DNA of 38,443 nucleotides from Pseudomonadales bacterium (GTDB lineage: Bacteria > Pseudomonadota > Gammaproteobacteria > Pseudomonadales > Azotimanducaceae). Location: assembly GCA_021295855.1 (NCBI GenBank), contig JAGWBO010000012.1:18436-56878 (forward strand), written 5' to 3'. The notes below the pieces were generated by a model that saw nothing but the letters and a program-made list of their open reading frames with translations, ran no database searches and was not told the DNA's origin. A program made the position numbers and the translations under genes. Positions within the stretch are counted from its first letter, which is position 1. Every line of letters begins with the position of its first letter. This document shows, in pieces, positions 19,913-30,894 of the stretch.

Positions 19913-20108
19913 GAAGTCGCTCCGTGCGCGTCCTAAGAACAGGTGCCGATAGTACTGATTGACTAGGGAGAATCAGTGAAGGTAATACATCGAATACTAG
20001 ATTGAGATGTAGCCGAGTACTAGTACATGCTAGAGACGCAGAGCGAGTTCTCGCTATAGTGCATCCAACGAAGCCACTCACGACGTAAAGTCGCGCGAGG
20101 AACTCGAA

Positions 20109-21287
20109 TCATTCGTTCTCCGCTTTTCGTTCCCGCAATGTGTGAACCACATCTGCGATTCGTGTCGCAGCGAAGTCGACTTCTTCCTCGGTTGTGAATC
20201 GTCCAACGGTAAAGCGCAACGACGCCGAAGCAAGTTCGTCGCGCACGCCTATAGCTCGTAACACGTAAGAAGGTTCAACCGTTGCGGAGGTACAGGCGGA
20301 CCCGGACGAAACTGCAACATCGTTTAACGCCATCAGCAGTGTCTCGCCGTCTACCCCACCGAAGGCGACGTTGATTAGTCCGGGGATTCGTCGGTCTTCT
20401 GATCCATTCATATGCACGTCAGGAATCTGACGAAGATGCGCCCACAATCGTTCGCGCAAGGTAAGGAGACGTTGCGATTCTCGATTGAGTTCCACCGCGC
20501 AAACCGAAGCGGCAGCACCTATACCCACGATTTGGTGTGTGGCTAGCGTGCCGGATCGTAACCCTCGTTCATGACCGCCGCCATGGATGATCGCCTGAAG
20601 CGGAATGCTTGCAGATCGTCTGACATAGAGTGCCCCGATGCCTTTTGGTCCGTAGATTTTGTGACCCGAGATACTCAACATATCGATATTGAGATCAGCC
20701 ACATTGACTGAGACTTTACCTACGCTTTGGGCCGCATCAACGTGAAAAAACACGTTTCGATCTCGACAAATCCGTCCAATCGACGCTACATCGTTTAAAA
20801 CGCCGATTTCGTTATTGACGTGCATGATTGAGACGACGAATGTGTCGTCGCGAATTGCATTTGACACGTCTTTCGTGGATATCAGGCCATCCGAGCCAGG
20901 TGTCACATACGTTACTTTGATCCCCTTTTTCTCAAGATATTCACAGGTATCCAGCACCGCTTTGTGTTCGTAGGCGCTCGTGACGATATGCCCTGAACCG
21001 TAGTGCTCTGCAAGTCCCTTCAATGCGAGGTTATCGGACTCGGTCGCACCGGAAGTCCACACAATCTCCAACGGGTCTGCGCCAATAAGCTGAGCAAGTT
21101 GAACCCTGGCGTTTTCTACATGCTCTTCAGCTTCCCATCCGAACACGTGCGATGACGATGCTGGGTTGCCAAAATCGCCGTCAAACATCAAACATTTGCT
21201 CATCTTGTGGGCGACTCGCGGATCAACGGGAGTCGTTGCCGCATAGTCGAGATATACCGCACGAGCGCGCGGCGAAGCGATGTTCAA
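20109..21287 (-). CDS. iscS: Cysteine desulfurase IscS-type
   Basis: [18 protein letters not shown] lysine [18 protein letters not shown], catalytic loop [37 protein letters not shown]. Confidence 0.95.
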   Translation of the reverse strand: MNIASPRARAVYLDYAATTPVDPRVAHKMSKCLMFDGDFGNPASSSHVFGWEAEEHVENARVQLAQLIGADPLEIVWTSGATESDNLALKGLAEHYGSGHIVTSAYEHKAVLDTCEYLEKKGIKVTYVTPGSDGLISTKDVSNAIRDDTFVVSIMHVNNEIGVLNDVASIGRICRDRNVFFHVDAAQSVGKVSVNVADLNIDMLSISGHKIYGPKGIGALYVRRSASIPLQAIIHGGGHERGLRSGTLATHQIVGIGAAASVCAVELNRESQRLLTLRERLWAHLRQIPDVHMNGSEDRRIPGLINVAFGGVDGETLLMALNDVAVSSGSACTSATVEPSYVLRAIGVRDELASASLRFTVGRFTTEEEVDFAATRIADVVHTLRERKAENE

Positions 21288-21389
21288 ACGTTGAGAACCG
21301 GAATAACGGCCGAGATGAATTGGCGTTGGTTGTCAATTTTATGGCGCGAAATCGAACTCGTTCGAGCACGCGCTTAGGATTGGCTGCGC

Positions 21390-22112
21390 CTATATCCCGT
21401 CAAGTCCCGCAGCGCGTTCGATATGGGTCAGAAAGCCGCGCAGAATCTGTACTTCTGTTTCGTCAAGCTCAATTCGACCAAACATGCGTTGGAAGCGGGT
21501 GAACGCCGTTCGTGGTGCGCCCGGATCGAAGAACCCAATGGCGTTGAGAACTCGATCAAGATGCTCGTACATCGATGCGATTTCAGCATGACTGGCATGC
21601 GGGCGATCCCAACCTGCTTTCATTTCGGCATGCCCGCGGGATTTGAATAACTCATACGCCACAATCTGAACAGCCATCGCTAAATTGAGTGACCCATATT
21701 CCGGCGAAGATGGTATTCGGACGTGGACATTGCACATCGCAAGTTCCTCATTCGACAAACCATTGTTTTCGCGACCGAACAGGATCGCAAGCGGCTTCGA
21801 TTGATCAGGCATACCATCAACATCTGACGCAAATTCTGAGATGCTTTTCACTGTCCAGGGAATGTGTCGATCACGTACGCTCGTTCCGGCGACGTATCCG
21901 CAGTCACCAAGCGCTTCCTCAATTGAGTCGACCACGTGGGCGGAAGCGACAACATCTAATGCTCCCGCTGCACGCCAGTCAGCTTGCGGATCAGGGAACC
22001 GTCGCGGTCTCACCAAGTAGAGCGACGTCAGATCCATTGTCTTCATCGCGCGAGCTGTCGCGCCGATATTGCCTGGATGTGACGGTTCAACGAGCACGAT
22101 GCGTATCTCCAA
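21390..22112 (-). CDS. trmJ: tRNA (cytidine/uridine-2'-O)-methyltransferase TrmJ (SPOUT family)
   Basis: IRIVLVEPSHPGNIGATARAMKTM...LYLVRP...ILFGRENNGLSNEELAMCNVHVRIPSSPEYGSLNLAMAVQIVAYEL. Confidence 0.95.
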   Translation of the reverse strand: MEIRIVLVEPSHPGNIGATARAMKTMDLTSLYLVRPRRFPDPQADWRAAGALDVVASAHVVDSIEEALGDCGYVAGTSVRDRHIPWTVKSISEFASDVDGMPDQSKPLAILFGRENNGLSNEELAMCNVHVRIPSSPEYGSLNLAMAVQIVAYELFKSRGHAEMKAGWDRPHASHAEIASMYEHLDRVLNAIGFFDPGAPRTAFTRFQRMFGRIELDETEVQILRGFLTHIERAAGLDGI

Positions 22113-22165
22113 ATCAATACCCCCCAGAGCGGCTTAAGCCCAATGCCAATGCTAGAATTTTCCGT

Positions 22166-22942
22166 GTGCAACCCATCTTAAATATCGCGACGCAGGCGGT
22201 ACGTGCAGCAGGTCGTGAGCTGATGGCTCGCGCCCCGAATGTGCCTTCTTCGCGTTCAATCTCCGCGGCGAGTGAAAAGTACCTTCAGCGTACACATGAC
22301 CGAGCGATGCGCACGATCACCGAGACGATTCTGCGTTCATATCCTGAACATGAAGTCATCTCGCCAGATGAATTCAGTGCGAAATCAAGTGTAGAAACGA
22401 GTTGGATCGTAGAACCTATAAGTGGGCGTATGAATTTCATGCGCCGCCTGGATCACTTCTGCACACTCCTCGCGATTTCGCGTAATAATCGGCTTCACAA
22501 TGCCTTGATCGTCGACCATTTTCGCGACGGTCACTTCCATGTGACTCGTAGCGAAGGGTGTTTTACCTCTGACGGGCGCATGAGAGTTAGTGATACGCGA
22601 ACCACCCATGGCGCTCTCGTTGCATTTGAAGGCGTGGAATCAATCGAAGATTTCGATGCACTCGGACTCACGCCGCGGCTCTCGGGGAGTCTAGGTCTCG
22701 ATATTGCCAACACTGCGTTCGGGCGATATGACGCCATGGTGTGCACAACCGCATCGGCATTTCACTTCCAGTTTGCACGATTGTTTATTCGTGAGGCCGG
22801 CGGGTTCGCTTCGACGCTAAGTGGCGGAGAGTGGTCGTCGGAGCAGAGCGGTCTTGTTGCCGGGAACACATACCTGCACCGGAAACTCGTGGCAGAACAC
22901 GCAAAACAGGTACCGGTCGCGGTCGCGCAGACAGGAACCTAA
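22166..22942 (+). CDS. suhB: SuhB-like inositol monophosphatase-fold protein with degenerate active site (GTG start)
   Basis: MQPILNIATQAVRAAGRELM (cf. E. coli MHPMLNIAVRAARKAGNLI), IREAGG, LVAGN; divergent from trmJ. The track start at 21689 lies antisense inside trmJ. Confidence 0.85.
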   Translation: MQPILNIATQAVRAAGRELMARAPNVPSSRSISAASEKYLQRTHDRAMRTITETILRSYPEHEVISPDEFSAKSSVETSWIVEPISGRMNFMRRLDHFCTLLAISRNNRLHNALIVDHFRDGHFHVTRSEGCFTSDGRMRVSDTRTTHGALVAFEGVESIEDFDALGLTPRLSGSLGLDIANTAFGRYDAMVCTTASAFHFQFARLFIREAGGFASTLSGGEWSSEQSGLVAGNTYLHRKLVAEHAKQVPVAVAQTGT

Positions 22943-22946
22943 CTCG

Positions 22947-23861
22947 CTAGATCGCGTCCTCGCTGCCTTCTTTCGCCGGCAATGCTAGATCCTCGCTCTG
23001 AATGTTGAGCATCAACAACAGATTCGCAGCGACGTAGATCGACGAATAAGTTCCGATTACGACACCTATCGTGAGAGCGGTCGCAAATCCTGAGATTTGT
23101 TCACCCCCCGCAAGCAGAAGCGCTAACAGTACCAACAAAGTCGTCAACGAAGTCACTAACGTACGACCAAGCATCTGGTTCAACGATGTGTTGATGATTT
23201 CAACCGGTTTGCGTCGTCGTATCGTCCGGAAGTTCTCACGAATGCGGTCGGACACCACGATCGTGTCGTTAAGCGAGTAGCCGATTACCGCGAGCAGCGC
23301 AGCTAATTCTGGAAGATTGAACGTCCATCCGAACATGCAGAAAAGTCCTACCACGATGATGACATCGTGCACCAACGCGACGACCGCACCAAGGGCAAAC
23401 TTTCCGGTAAACCGCAGCATGATGTAAACCAAAACCATCGCAAGTGCGACCAGGAGCGCGAGCCCACCTTTCTCGGCCAGTTCCTCGCCAACAGTCGGAC
23501 CGACAAATTCTGAACGTCGGAGATCAGCTACTCCAATACCTTCAACGAGAGAACTCTGTATGTTGTCGCCAACGTTGGACTGATCAATACCTGGTACCGG
23601 GGGTACTCGAACCTGAACTTCTCGTTCGCTGCCAAGGCTCTGGACAACCGCATTCGCGTACCCGTCGTCAGCAAGAATCGCCCGTACCATGACTGGGTCA
23701 ACGGGTTCTTCAAATGCTAACTCGACCAAAACACCGCCCGTGAAATCGAGTCCGCGATTCACGCCAAGCCACACGAATGCGACCACTGACGCAACTAAAA
23801 GAATGCCAGATAGAACGGTCGCAATATGGCGATTTGCCATAAAGTCGATGTTCAAATTCAT
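22947..23861 (-). CDS. secF: Protein translocase subunit SecF
   Basis: GLDFTGGVLVELAF, AALLAVIGYSLNDTIVVSDRIREN. Confidence 0.97.
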   Translation of the reverse strand: MNLNIDFMANRHIATVLSGILLVASVVAFVWLGVNRGLDFTGGVLVELAFEEPVDPVMVRAILADDGYANAVVQSLGSEREVQVRVPPVPGIDQSNVGDNIQSSLVEGIGVADLRRSEFVGPTVGEELAEKGGLALLVALAMVLVYIMLRFTGKFALGAVVALVHDVIIVVGLFCMFGWTFNLPELAALLAVIGYSLNDTIVVSDRIRENFRTIRRRKPVEIINTSLNQMLGRTLVTSLTTLLVLLALLLAGGEQISGFATALTIGVVIGTYSSIYVAANLLLMLNIQSEDLALPAKEGSEDAI

Positions 23862-25780
23862 ATCCAGATCTTCCTTACAGCTCGATTTCCGTAAACCAAG
23901 TGCACCAATCCACGCGACACGAAGATTGATGTAAACATGGATGTGACAATGCCGATGGACAACGTCACTGCGAAGCCTGCAACGGGGCCACTTCCAATGG
24001 CAAGCAAGATCAATGCGACAAAGAGTGTCGTCACATTGGCGTCAAGAATCGTTACAAACGCGCGGTCATACCCATTCTTAATCGCAGTCGCAGGTGCTGC
24101 ACGCTTCAATTCCTCGCGAATGCGAGAGAAAATCAAGACGTTTGCGTCAACGGCCATGCCGACCGTTAGAACGATTCCAGCGATGCCGGGTAACGTAAGT
24201 GTAGCGCCTAATAGCGACATGACCGCCACGAGGACAATCATGTTCATCGTCAAACAGATGTCAGCGATGACGCCGAATACTTTGTAGTAAACGATCATGA
24301 AGAGCGCGACAAGCGCTAAGCCGATCACGACCGCGAGCATGCCTCGGTCGATGTTTTCATCCCCAAGCGATGCGCCCACCGTGCGTTCTTCAACGAAATA
24401 CATCGGCGCGGCTAGCGCTCCTGCGCGAAGCAGAATTGCGAGTTCTTGCGCATCTCTTACTGAGATGCCGGTGATACGTGAGTTGTAACTTAGTGCACCC
24501 TGAATCGTCGCAACACTAATCAGACGGCGCGAAGTCTCGATCTTAGTGCGCTCCACGCGTTCACCGTCAACGATTTCGTTGACAACAACCGGGCGTTGTT
24601 CGATAAAGATGATCCCCATCCGACGCCCGATATTCGGCGCGGTAGCACGATTGATTCGCTCTCCGCCAATGCTGTCGAACTGCATGTTCACTTGGGGTAA
24701 CGAAGTTTCGGGATCCCGTGCTTGCTGCGCGTTGGTAACGTTGTCGCCTGTGACGATGTTCTCCTTCAGCAACCTTACATCGACACCTTGGTACGGCAAC
24801 ACCTCGATCTGCGATGGTCGATCGGTCACCGATGCTTCAAGCCGAAACTCGAGCGTCGCGAATTTATCTAGGATTCGCTTCGCTTCCGAGCTGTCCTGAA
24901 CACCGGGTAGCTCGATCACAATACGTGAACTGCCAAGGCGTTGTACCAACGGTTCCGCGACGCCGAGTTCATTCACTCGGTTGCGTAAGCCAGTCAAATT
25001 CTGTTCGATCGCCGCATTTTCAATCTCATTGAGGCGATCCTGCGTCAAGGTGATCAGAATGGCCGGAGCACCTCTCCACTCGACTTCCTCGAGCACGTGA
25101 TTGGGTGGTCCGTACGAAATTTCCAGCGCAGTCATTGCTTCAGTACGTCGAGATTCGTCTGCGAACGGAATGTGTACGCCGGTCTCAGATACGAAATCCT
25201 CGGTCGGAATATAACGGACATTCGCATCTCGCAATATCGCAGTCGCCTTGTCTGCTTCATCCCCAAGTTGCTTATTAATGGCGCTCTGCATGTCGACTTG
25301 CAGTACAAAGTGAATACCACCCGCCAAGTCCAAGCCAAGGGTCATTGGGGTGGATCCTAGGTCACGCAACCACTGCGGTGTCGTAGGCGCAAGATTTAAG
25401 GCAATGATGAATTGCCGTTCCATACCCACAGGATTCAGTCTTGATTCAAGCAGATCCTTGGCTCGAATCTGGTCTAGTTCGTCGTATAGATGAATCTGGG
25501 TGCCTCGCTGCGTAAGCGCAGCACGTTTGACGTCAATACCTTCGTTTTCGAGTAGTTCTCGCGCCTGTGCGGTAAACCTCGTACCGATGATGGTCGACGA
25601 GTTGTCGACCTCAATTTGTACCGCATGATCTGGCGGGAATAGATTCGGAAGTGCATAGAGAATGCCGAGTACCAACACACCCAACGCGATGAAGTAGCGC
25701 CAGAGCGGGTAGCGATACGGTTGGTCTGCGGAGGTCCTTGTGCCAAATAAGTTCTGGCCAAAGACGCGGTTGTCAGGCAT
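23858..25780 (-). CDS. secD: Protein translocase subunit SecD
   Basis: LGLDLAGGIHFVLQVDM, VGMAVDANVLIFSRIREEL; overlaps secF. Confidence 0.97.
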   Translation of the reverse strand: MPDNRVFGQNLFGTRTSADQPYRYPLWRYFIALGVLVLGILYALPNLFPPDHAVQIEVDNSSTIIGTRFTAQARELLENEGIDVKRAALTQRGTQIHLYDELDQIRAKDLLESRLNPVGMERQFIIALNLAPTTPQWLRDLGSTPMTLGLDLAGGIHFVLQVDMQSAINKQLGDEADKATAILRDANVRYIPTEDFVSETGVHIPFADESRRTEAMTALEISYGPPNHVLEEVEWRGAPAILITLTQDRLNEIENAAIEQNLTGLRNRVNELGVAEPLVQRLGSSRIVIELPGVQDSSEAKRILDKFATLEFRLEASVTDRPSQIEVLPYQGVDVRLLKENIVTGDNVTNAQQARDPETSLPQVNMQFDSIGGERINRATAPNIGRRMGIIFIEQRPVVVNEIVDGERVERTKIETSRRLISVATIQGALSYNSRITGISVRDAQELAILLRAGALAAPMYFVEERTVGASLGDENIDRGMLAVVIGLALVALFMIVYYKVFGVIADICLTMNMIVLVAVMSLLGATLTLPGIAGIVLTVGMAVDANVLIFSRIREELKRAAPATAIKNGYDRAFVTILDANVTTLFVALILLAIGSGPVAGFAVTLSIGIVTSMFTSIFVSRGLVHLVYGNRAVRKIWI

Positions 25781-25788
25781 CTATGCGT

Positions 25789-26085
25789 TCAGGCTGAAGC
25801 CTTATTTTCAGGTAGCTCCTTGAGAGTTCCTTTCGGCAACGTCGAGGAAATGGCAGCTTTCTGGAACCGCAGTTCCACCTTGTCTGCGACCATCACGAAG
25901 ACGTAGTTCTCGTCAACCTTTGAGATTTCCCCCATGATGCCGCCGACGCTCACGACCTCATCGCCGACCGAAAGGCCAGCCATGAGTGCTGCTTGCTCCT
26001 TACGCCGCTTGCTTTGCGGACGAATGATTAGGAAATAGAAGATCGCGATCATCGCAACCAAGAAAATGATCATCGTATAGTCCAC
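25789..26085 (-). CDS. yajC: Preprotein translocase subunit YajC
   Basis: FYFLIIRPQSKRRKEQAALMAGLSVGDEVVSVGGIMGEI. Confidence 0.96.
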   Translation of the reverse strand: MDYTMIIFLVAMIAIFYFLIIRPQSKRRKEQAALMAGLSVGDEVVSVGGIMGEISKVDENYVFVMVADKVELRFQKAAISSTLPKGTLKELPENKASA

Positions 26086-26119
26086 GAGAGACCTCCTTAC
26101 GCGACGCTAATTGATGGGG

Positions 26120-28247
<2,128 letters not shown>

Positions 28248-28285
28248 GCTATTAACATTGCACGTCGCATCAACTTGGTCATTCG

Positions 28286-28990
28286 ATGAGAGTATCCGCC
28301 AAACACCGTCAGATTGTTCAACTCATTCTGATTCCGCTTGTGATGTGTGTCGCCATCGTTCATGTCGCAGAAAACCACGAAGAACCTGAGAGTCGGTGGG
28401 AGCCCGTCATACAGAGATTCGAGGCGGCCGACCAAGCCAATCCACCGCCAAAGGGCGCAATTCTGTTCGCCGGAAGCTCAAGCATCGTGTACTGGGAATC
28501 GTTGGCGGAAGATATGGCACCACTGACTGTGATCAACCGCGGGTTTGGTGGTTCTCAAATGTTTGAACTCAACATGTTTCGAGATCGCATCGTTACGCCG
28601 TATGCGCCTCGTGCGGTCCTCACCTACGAGGGCGATAACGACGTCGCGGCCGGGAAGGAACCGACCGACATTCTTGCGGAATATCACGATTTTGTGGACC
28701 ACCTTAAGCAACATCTCCCTGATACCGACATTTACTTCATCGCCGTAAAGCCATCAATCCGTCGCGCCCATTTGTGGCAAACGATGATTGAAGTCAACAA
28801 CGGACTTCAAGCACTCGCTGACGAACACGATCATGTCCAATTCTTGGACACGAGTACACCTATGCTAGGTGAAGATGGCACGGTCAAGACTGATTTACTG
28901 GTTGAAGATGGACTGCATATGAACGCGAACGGTTACGCAATCTGGACTGATGTCATCAGACCGGTATTGATATCCGCGTATGGGGAGTAG
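28286..28990 (+). CDS. SGNH/GDSL-type hydrolase with N-terminal membrane/signal segment
   Basis: ILFAGSSSIVYWESL, NRGFGGSQM, TYEGDND, DGLHMNANGYAIW. Confidence 0.88.
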   Translation: MRVSAKHRQIVQLILIPLVMCVAIVHVAENHEEPESRWEPVIQRFEAADQANPPPKGAILFAGSSSIVYWESLAEDMAPLTVINRGFGGSQMFELNMFRDRIVTPYAPRAVLTYEGDNDVAAGKEPTDILAEYHDFVDHLKQHLPDTDIYFIAVKPSIRRAHLWQTMIEVNNGLQALADEHDHVQFLDTSTPMLGEDGTVKTDLLVEDGLHMNANGYAIWTDVIRPVLISAYGE

Positions 28991-29003
28991 ACCTTCGGTC
29001 TAT

Positions 29004-29090
29004 TGGTGCCTGAGGAGAGACTCGAACTCTCACGGTGTTGCCACCACTAGATTTTGAATCTAGCGCGTATACCAATTTCGCCACTCAGGC
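29004..29090 (-). tRNA. tRNA-Leu, anticodon CAA (including CCA end)
   Basis: Minus strand GCCTGAGTGGCGAAATTGGTATACGCGCTAGATTCAAAATCTAGTGGTGGCAACACCGTGAGAGTTCGAGTCTCTCCTCAGGCACCA: paired acceptor stem, anticodon loop TTCAAAA, long variable arm, TTCGAGTC. Confidence 0.96.
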
Positions 29091-29181
29091 GTGATCAAAA
29101 AATTATCGCACAGCACCCGCGCAGTGCACCTGACTAGGTCAAGCTAACGAAGCACGCAAACCGGCGATATCGACGCGAAGC

Positions 29182-29529
29182 TTAAGCAATCTTGTGAAAG
29201 ACGTCGCTGTTCACCATGAAACTGTTCCACGGTTGTGTCTTCCGAGACCGCTCTTCGTCGACGTATTCCCGCGTCAAGACCCACAACGTATGAAGTGAGC
29301 CGTCTTCGCTTGTTCTGCCGCTGAAATTCACGAGCGACCCGACTTCGCCGAAGTCCACTACGAAGCCAATAAGCTCGTCATTTATAGAACCATGGACCGG
29401 ATAGCCCTGTCCCTCGACCGCGCGACCCTTCTTCGATTCAAATGAGCCATAAAAATGCGAGCCTTCGAATACATCAATCACCAAGCGCGAACCGTTCTGG
29501 TTTTCCCAGGTACCAACCCATTCCATCAT
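29182..29529 (-). CDS. Avidin/streptavidin-family protein, no obvious signal peptide
   Basis: WVGTWENQNGSRLVIDVF...GSFESKKG...IGFVVDFGEVGSLVNFSGRTS...LHTLWVLTRE...QPWNSFMVNSDVFHKI aligns by eye with streptavidin GTWYNQLGSTFIV/GTYESAVG/LGWTVAWKN/INTQWLLTSG/NAWKSTLVGHDTFTKV. Confidence 0.82.
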   Translation of the reverse strand: MMEWVGTWENQNGSRLVIDVFEGSHFYGSFESKKGRAVEGQGYPVHGSINDELIGFVVDFGEVGSLVNFSGRTSEDGSLHTLWVLTREYVDEERSRKTQPWNSFMVNSDVFHKIA

Positions 29530-30002
29530 GTGACCTCTCGCAGCAGCATTTCGTACATGCGATTATCGAAAGCGACAAACCGAACTAGTCGAATTTTCGC
29601 GTGTTCTTTTACGGTTGCGACAGCAACTGGGATTGCCAAATGCGGCGGATAACCGTAAATACCTGTCGAAATTAGAGGAAAAGAGATCGACTCTAGCTCG
29701 TACTCTGTAGCAAGGTCAAGGCAAGTCCGATAGCATCTTGCCAGTAGCGCCTCTTCACCTAGGCTACCGCCGTGCCAGATCGGCCCCACCGCATGGATGA
29801 TGTAGCGGCACTTCATGTTGAAGCCAGGCGTGATGACGGCTGCGCCGGTGTGGCAACCGCCAAATTTCCGAAGAGCATCAGGAAGCTGAGGACCAGCAGC
29901 ATTGTGAATCGCGCCGTTGACGCCCGACCCTCCGGTCAGGTCAGAGTTGGCTGCGTTTACGAGCGCGTCAGTATCTTGAGTCGTGATGTCGCCGAGCACC
30001 AC
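29526..30002 (-). CDS. Macro domain (ADP-ribose-binding/hydrolase) protein
   Basis: GDITTQDTDALVNAANSDLTGGSGVNGAIHNAAGP...HTGAAVITPGFNMKCRYIIHAVGP...ISFPLISTGIYGYP. GTG start at 30002 leaves a short N-terminus; its TGA overlaps the avidin-like ATG. Confidence 0.93.
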   Translation of the reverse strand: MVLGDITTQDTDALVNAANSDLTGGSGVNGAIHNAAGPQLPDALRKFGGCHTGAAVITPGFNMKCRYIIHAVGPIWHGGSLGEEALLARCYRTCLDLATEYELESISFPLISTGIYGYPPHLAIPVAVATVKEHAKIRLVRFVAFDNRMYEMLLREVT

Positions 30003-30168
30003 CTCAATGACTAGTGTCTTGTTTAAGATCGCTTAACGCCTAGCTAGGAGTGCTCTTGTCGTGCGTCCCCAATAACATATTCGAATATCTCACTATGCCG
30101 CACCAAATGTGAGAACGCTTTTTATTCATCCAACTTATAAGAATCGTAAAGTGGCCGGAAGCGTCGAA

Positions 30169-30432
30169 CTAAGCTGCGACCCGACGGCGAGCCTGAGATA
30201 GATCATATGCGCCTTGTAGACGTACCCACATGTCCGCGTCGCTCCAACCCTGACGCTCTAATGCGATCGCCATGTCTGGCGAAATAGAAGCGTGACCGTT
30301 TAGTACTCGCGATAAAGTTGGTCTCGAACACCCAATACGACGTGCCGCTTCTGTGACTGTCAATCCACTCGCTTCAATGCACTCAAAACGAATGGTTTCT
30401 CCTGGATGGGGTGGATTTGCCATGGAATTCAA
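30169..30432 (-). CDS. higA: HigA family addiction module antitoxin
   Basis: [55 protein letters not shown]; follows a HigB gene. Confidence 0.93.
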   Translation of the reverse strand: MNSMANPPHPGETIRFECIEASGLTVTEAARRIGCSRPTLSRVLNGHASISPDMAIALERQGWSDADMWVRLQGAYDLSQARRRVAA

Positions 30433-30444
30433 TTGCTCTATCTC

Positions 30445-30720
30445 CTAGTGATAGTCTATGAGCTCGACGTCAACGGCCTCGGAGTTTTCGAATCTGAATA
30501 CGATTCGACGATTGCCACTAACGCGCACACTCCAATAATCAGCTCTATCGCCGCTTAGAGGGTGAAGTCGGAAACCGGGAACATTCATTGCTGCCGGATG
30601 ATTCGCGACGTCCAGAACCGCGAGTATTCGCCGAATCCGTGGCACAAGCTCTTGAGGTAGACCTCGTGGATTGCCCGTCTCGTAGAACACTCTCAACGAT
30701 CTCTGGCGTATCTTCACCAA
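30445..30720 (-). CDS. higB: HigB/RelE-type toxin
   Basis: RSLRVFYETGNPRGLP...RLHPLSGDRADYWSVRVSGNRRIVFRFENSEAVDVELIDYH. Confidence 0.93.
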   Translation of the reverse strand: MVKIRQRSLRVFYETGNPRGLPQELVPRIRRILAVLDVANHPAAMNVPGFRLHPLSGDRADYWSVRVSGNRRIVFRFENSEAVDVELIDYH

Positions 30721-30758
30721 TTCATTGTAACGTGTAACGGCATACTTTACAAATCAAT

Positions 30759-30778
30759 AAAAGTACGACGTACCTTTT
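30759..30778. promoter_or_regulatory. Palindromic operator candidate upstream of higBA
   Basis: AAAAGTACGACGTACCTTTT with perfect core GTACG-A-CGTAC (30762-30772), about 40 bp upstream of the higB start, in the divergent higB/WYL intergenic region. Confidence 0.5.
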
Positions 30779-30894
30779 AGACGCCTGAATCGCTTGGTAA
30801 CGTGATTGAACTTGACCGGTTGTAGGTTGCACCTGATAAATCGCTTGAAGGTTCACACCTAATATATCGCGTAACTTCTGAGTCCACCGCACTC

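Noticed and set aside
21689-22165. N-terminal extension of the 417-aa ORF containing suhB
   Set aside because: It is antisense to well-supported trmJ; SuhB homology begins at the GTG at 22166.
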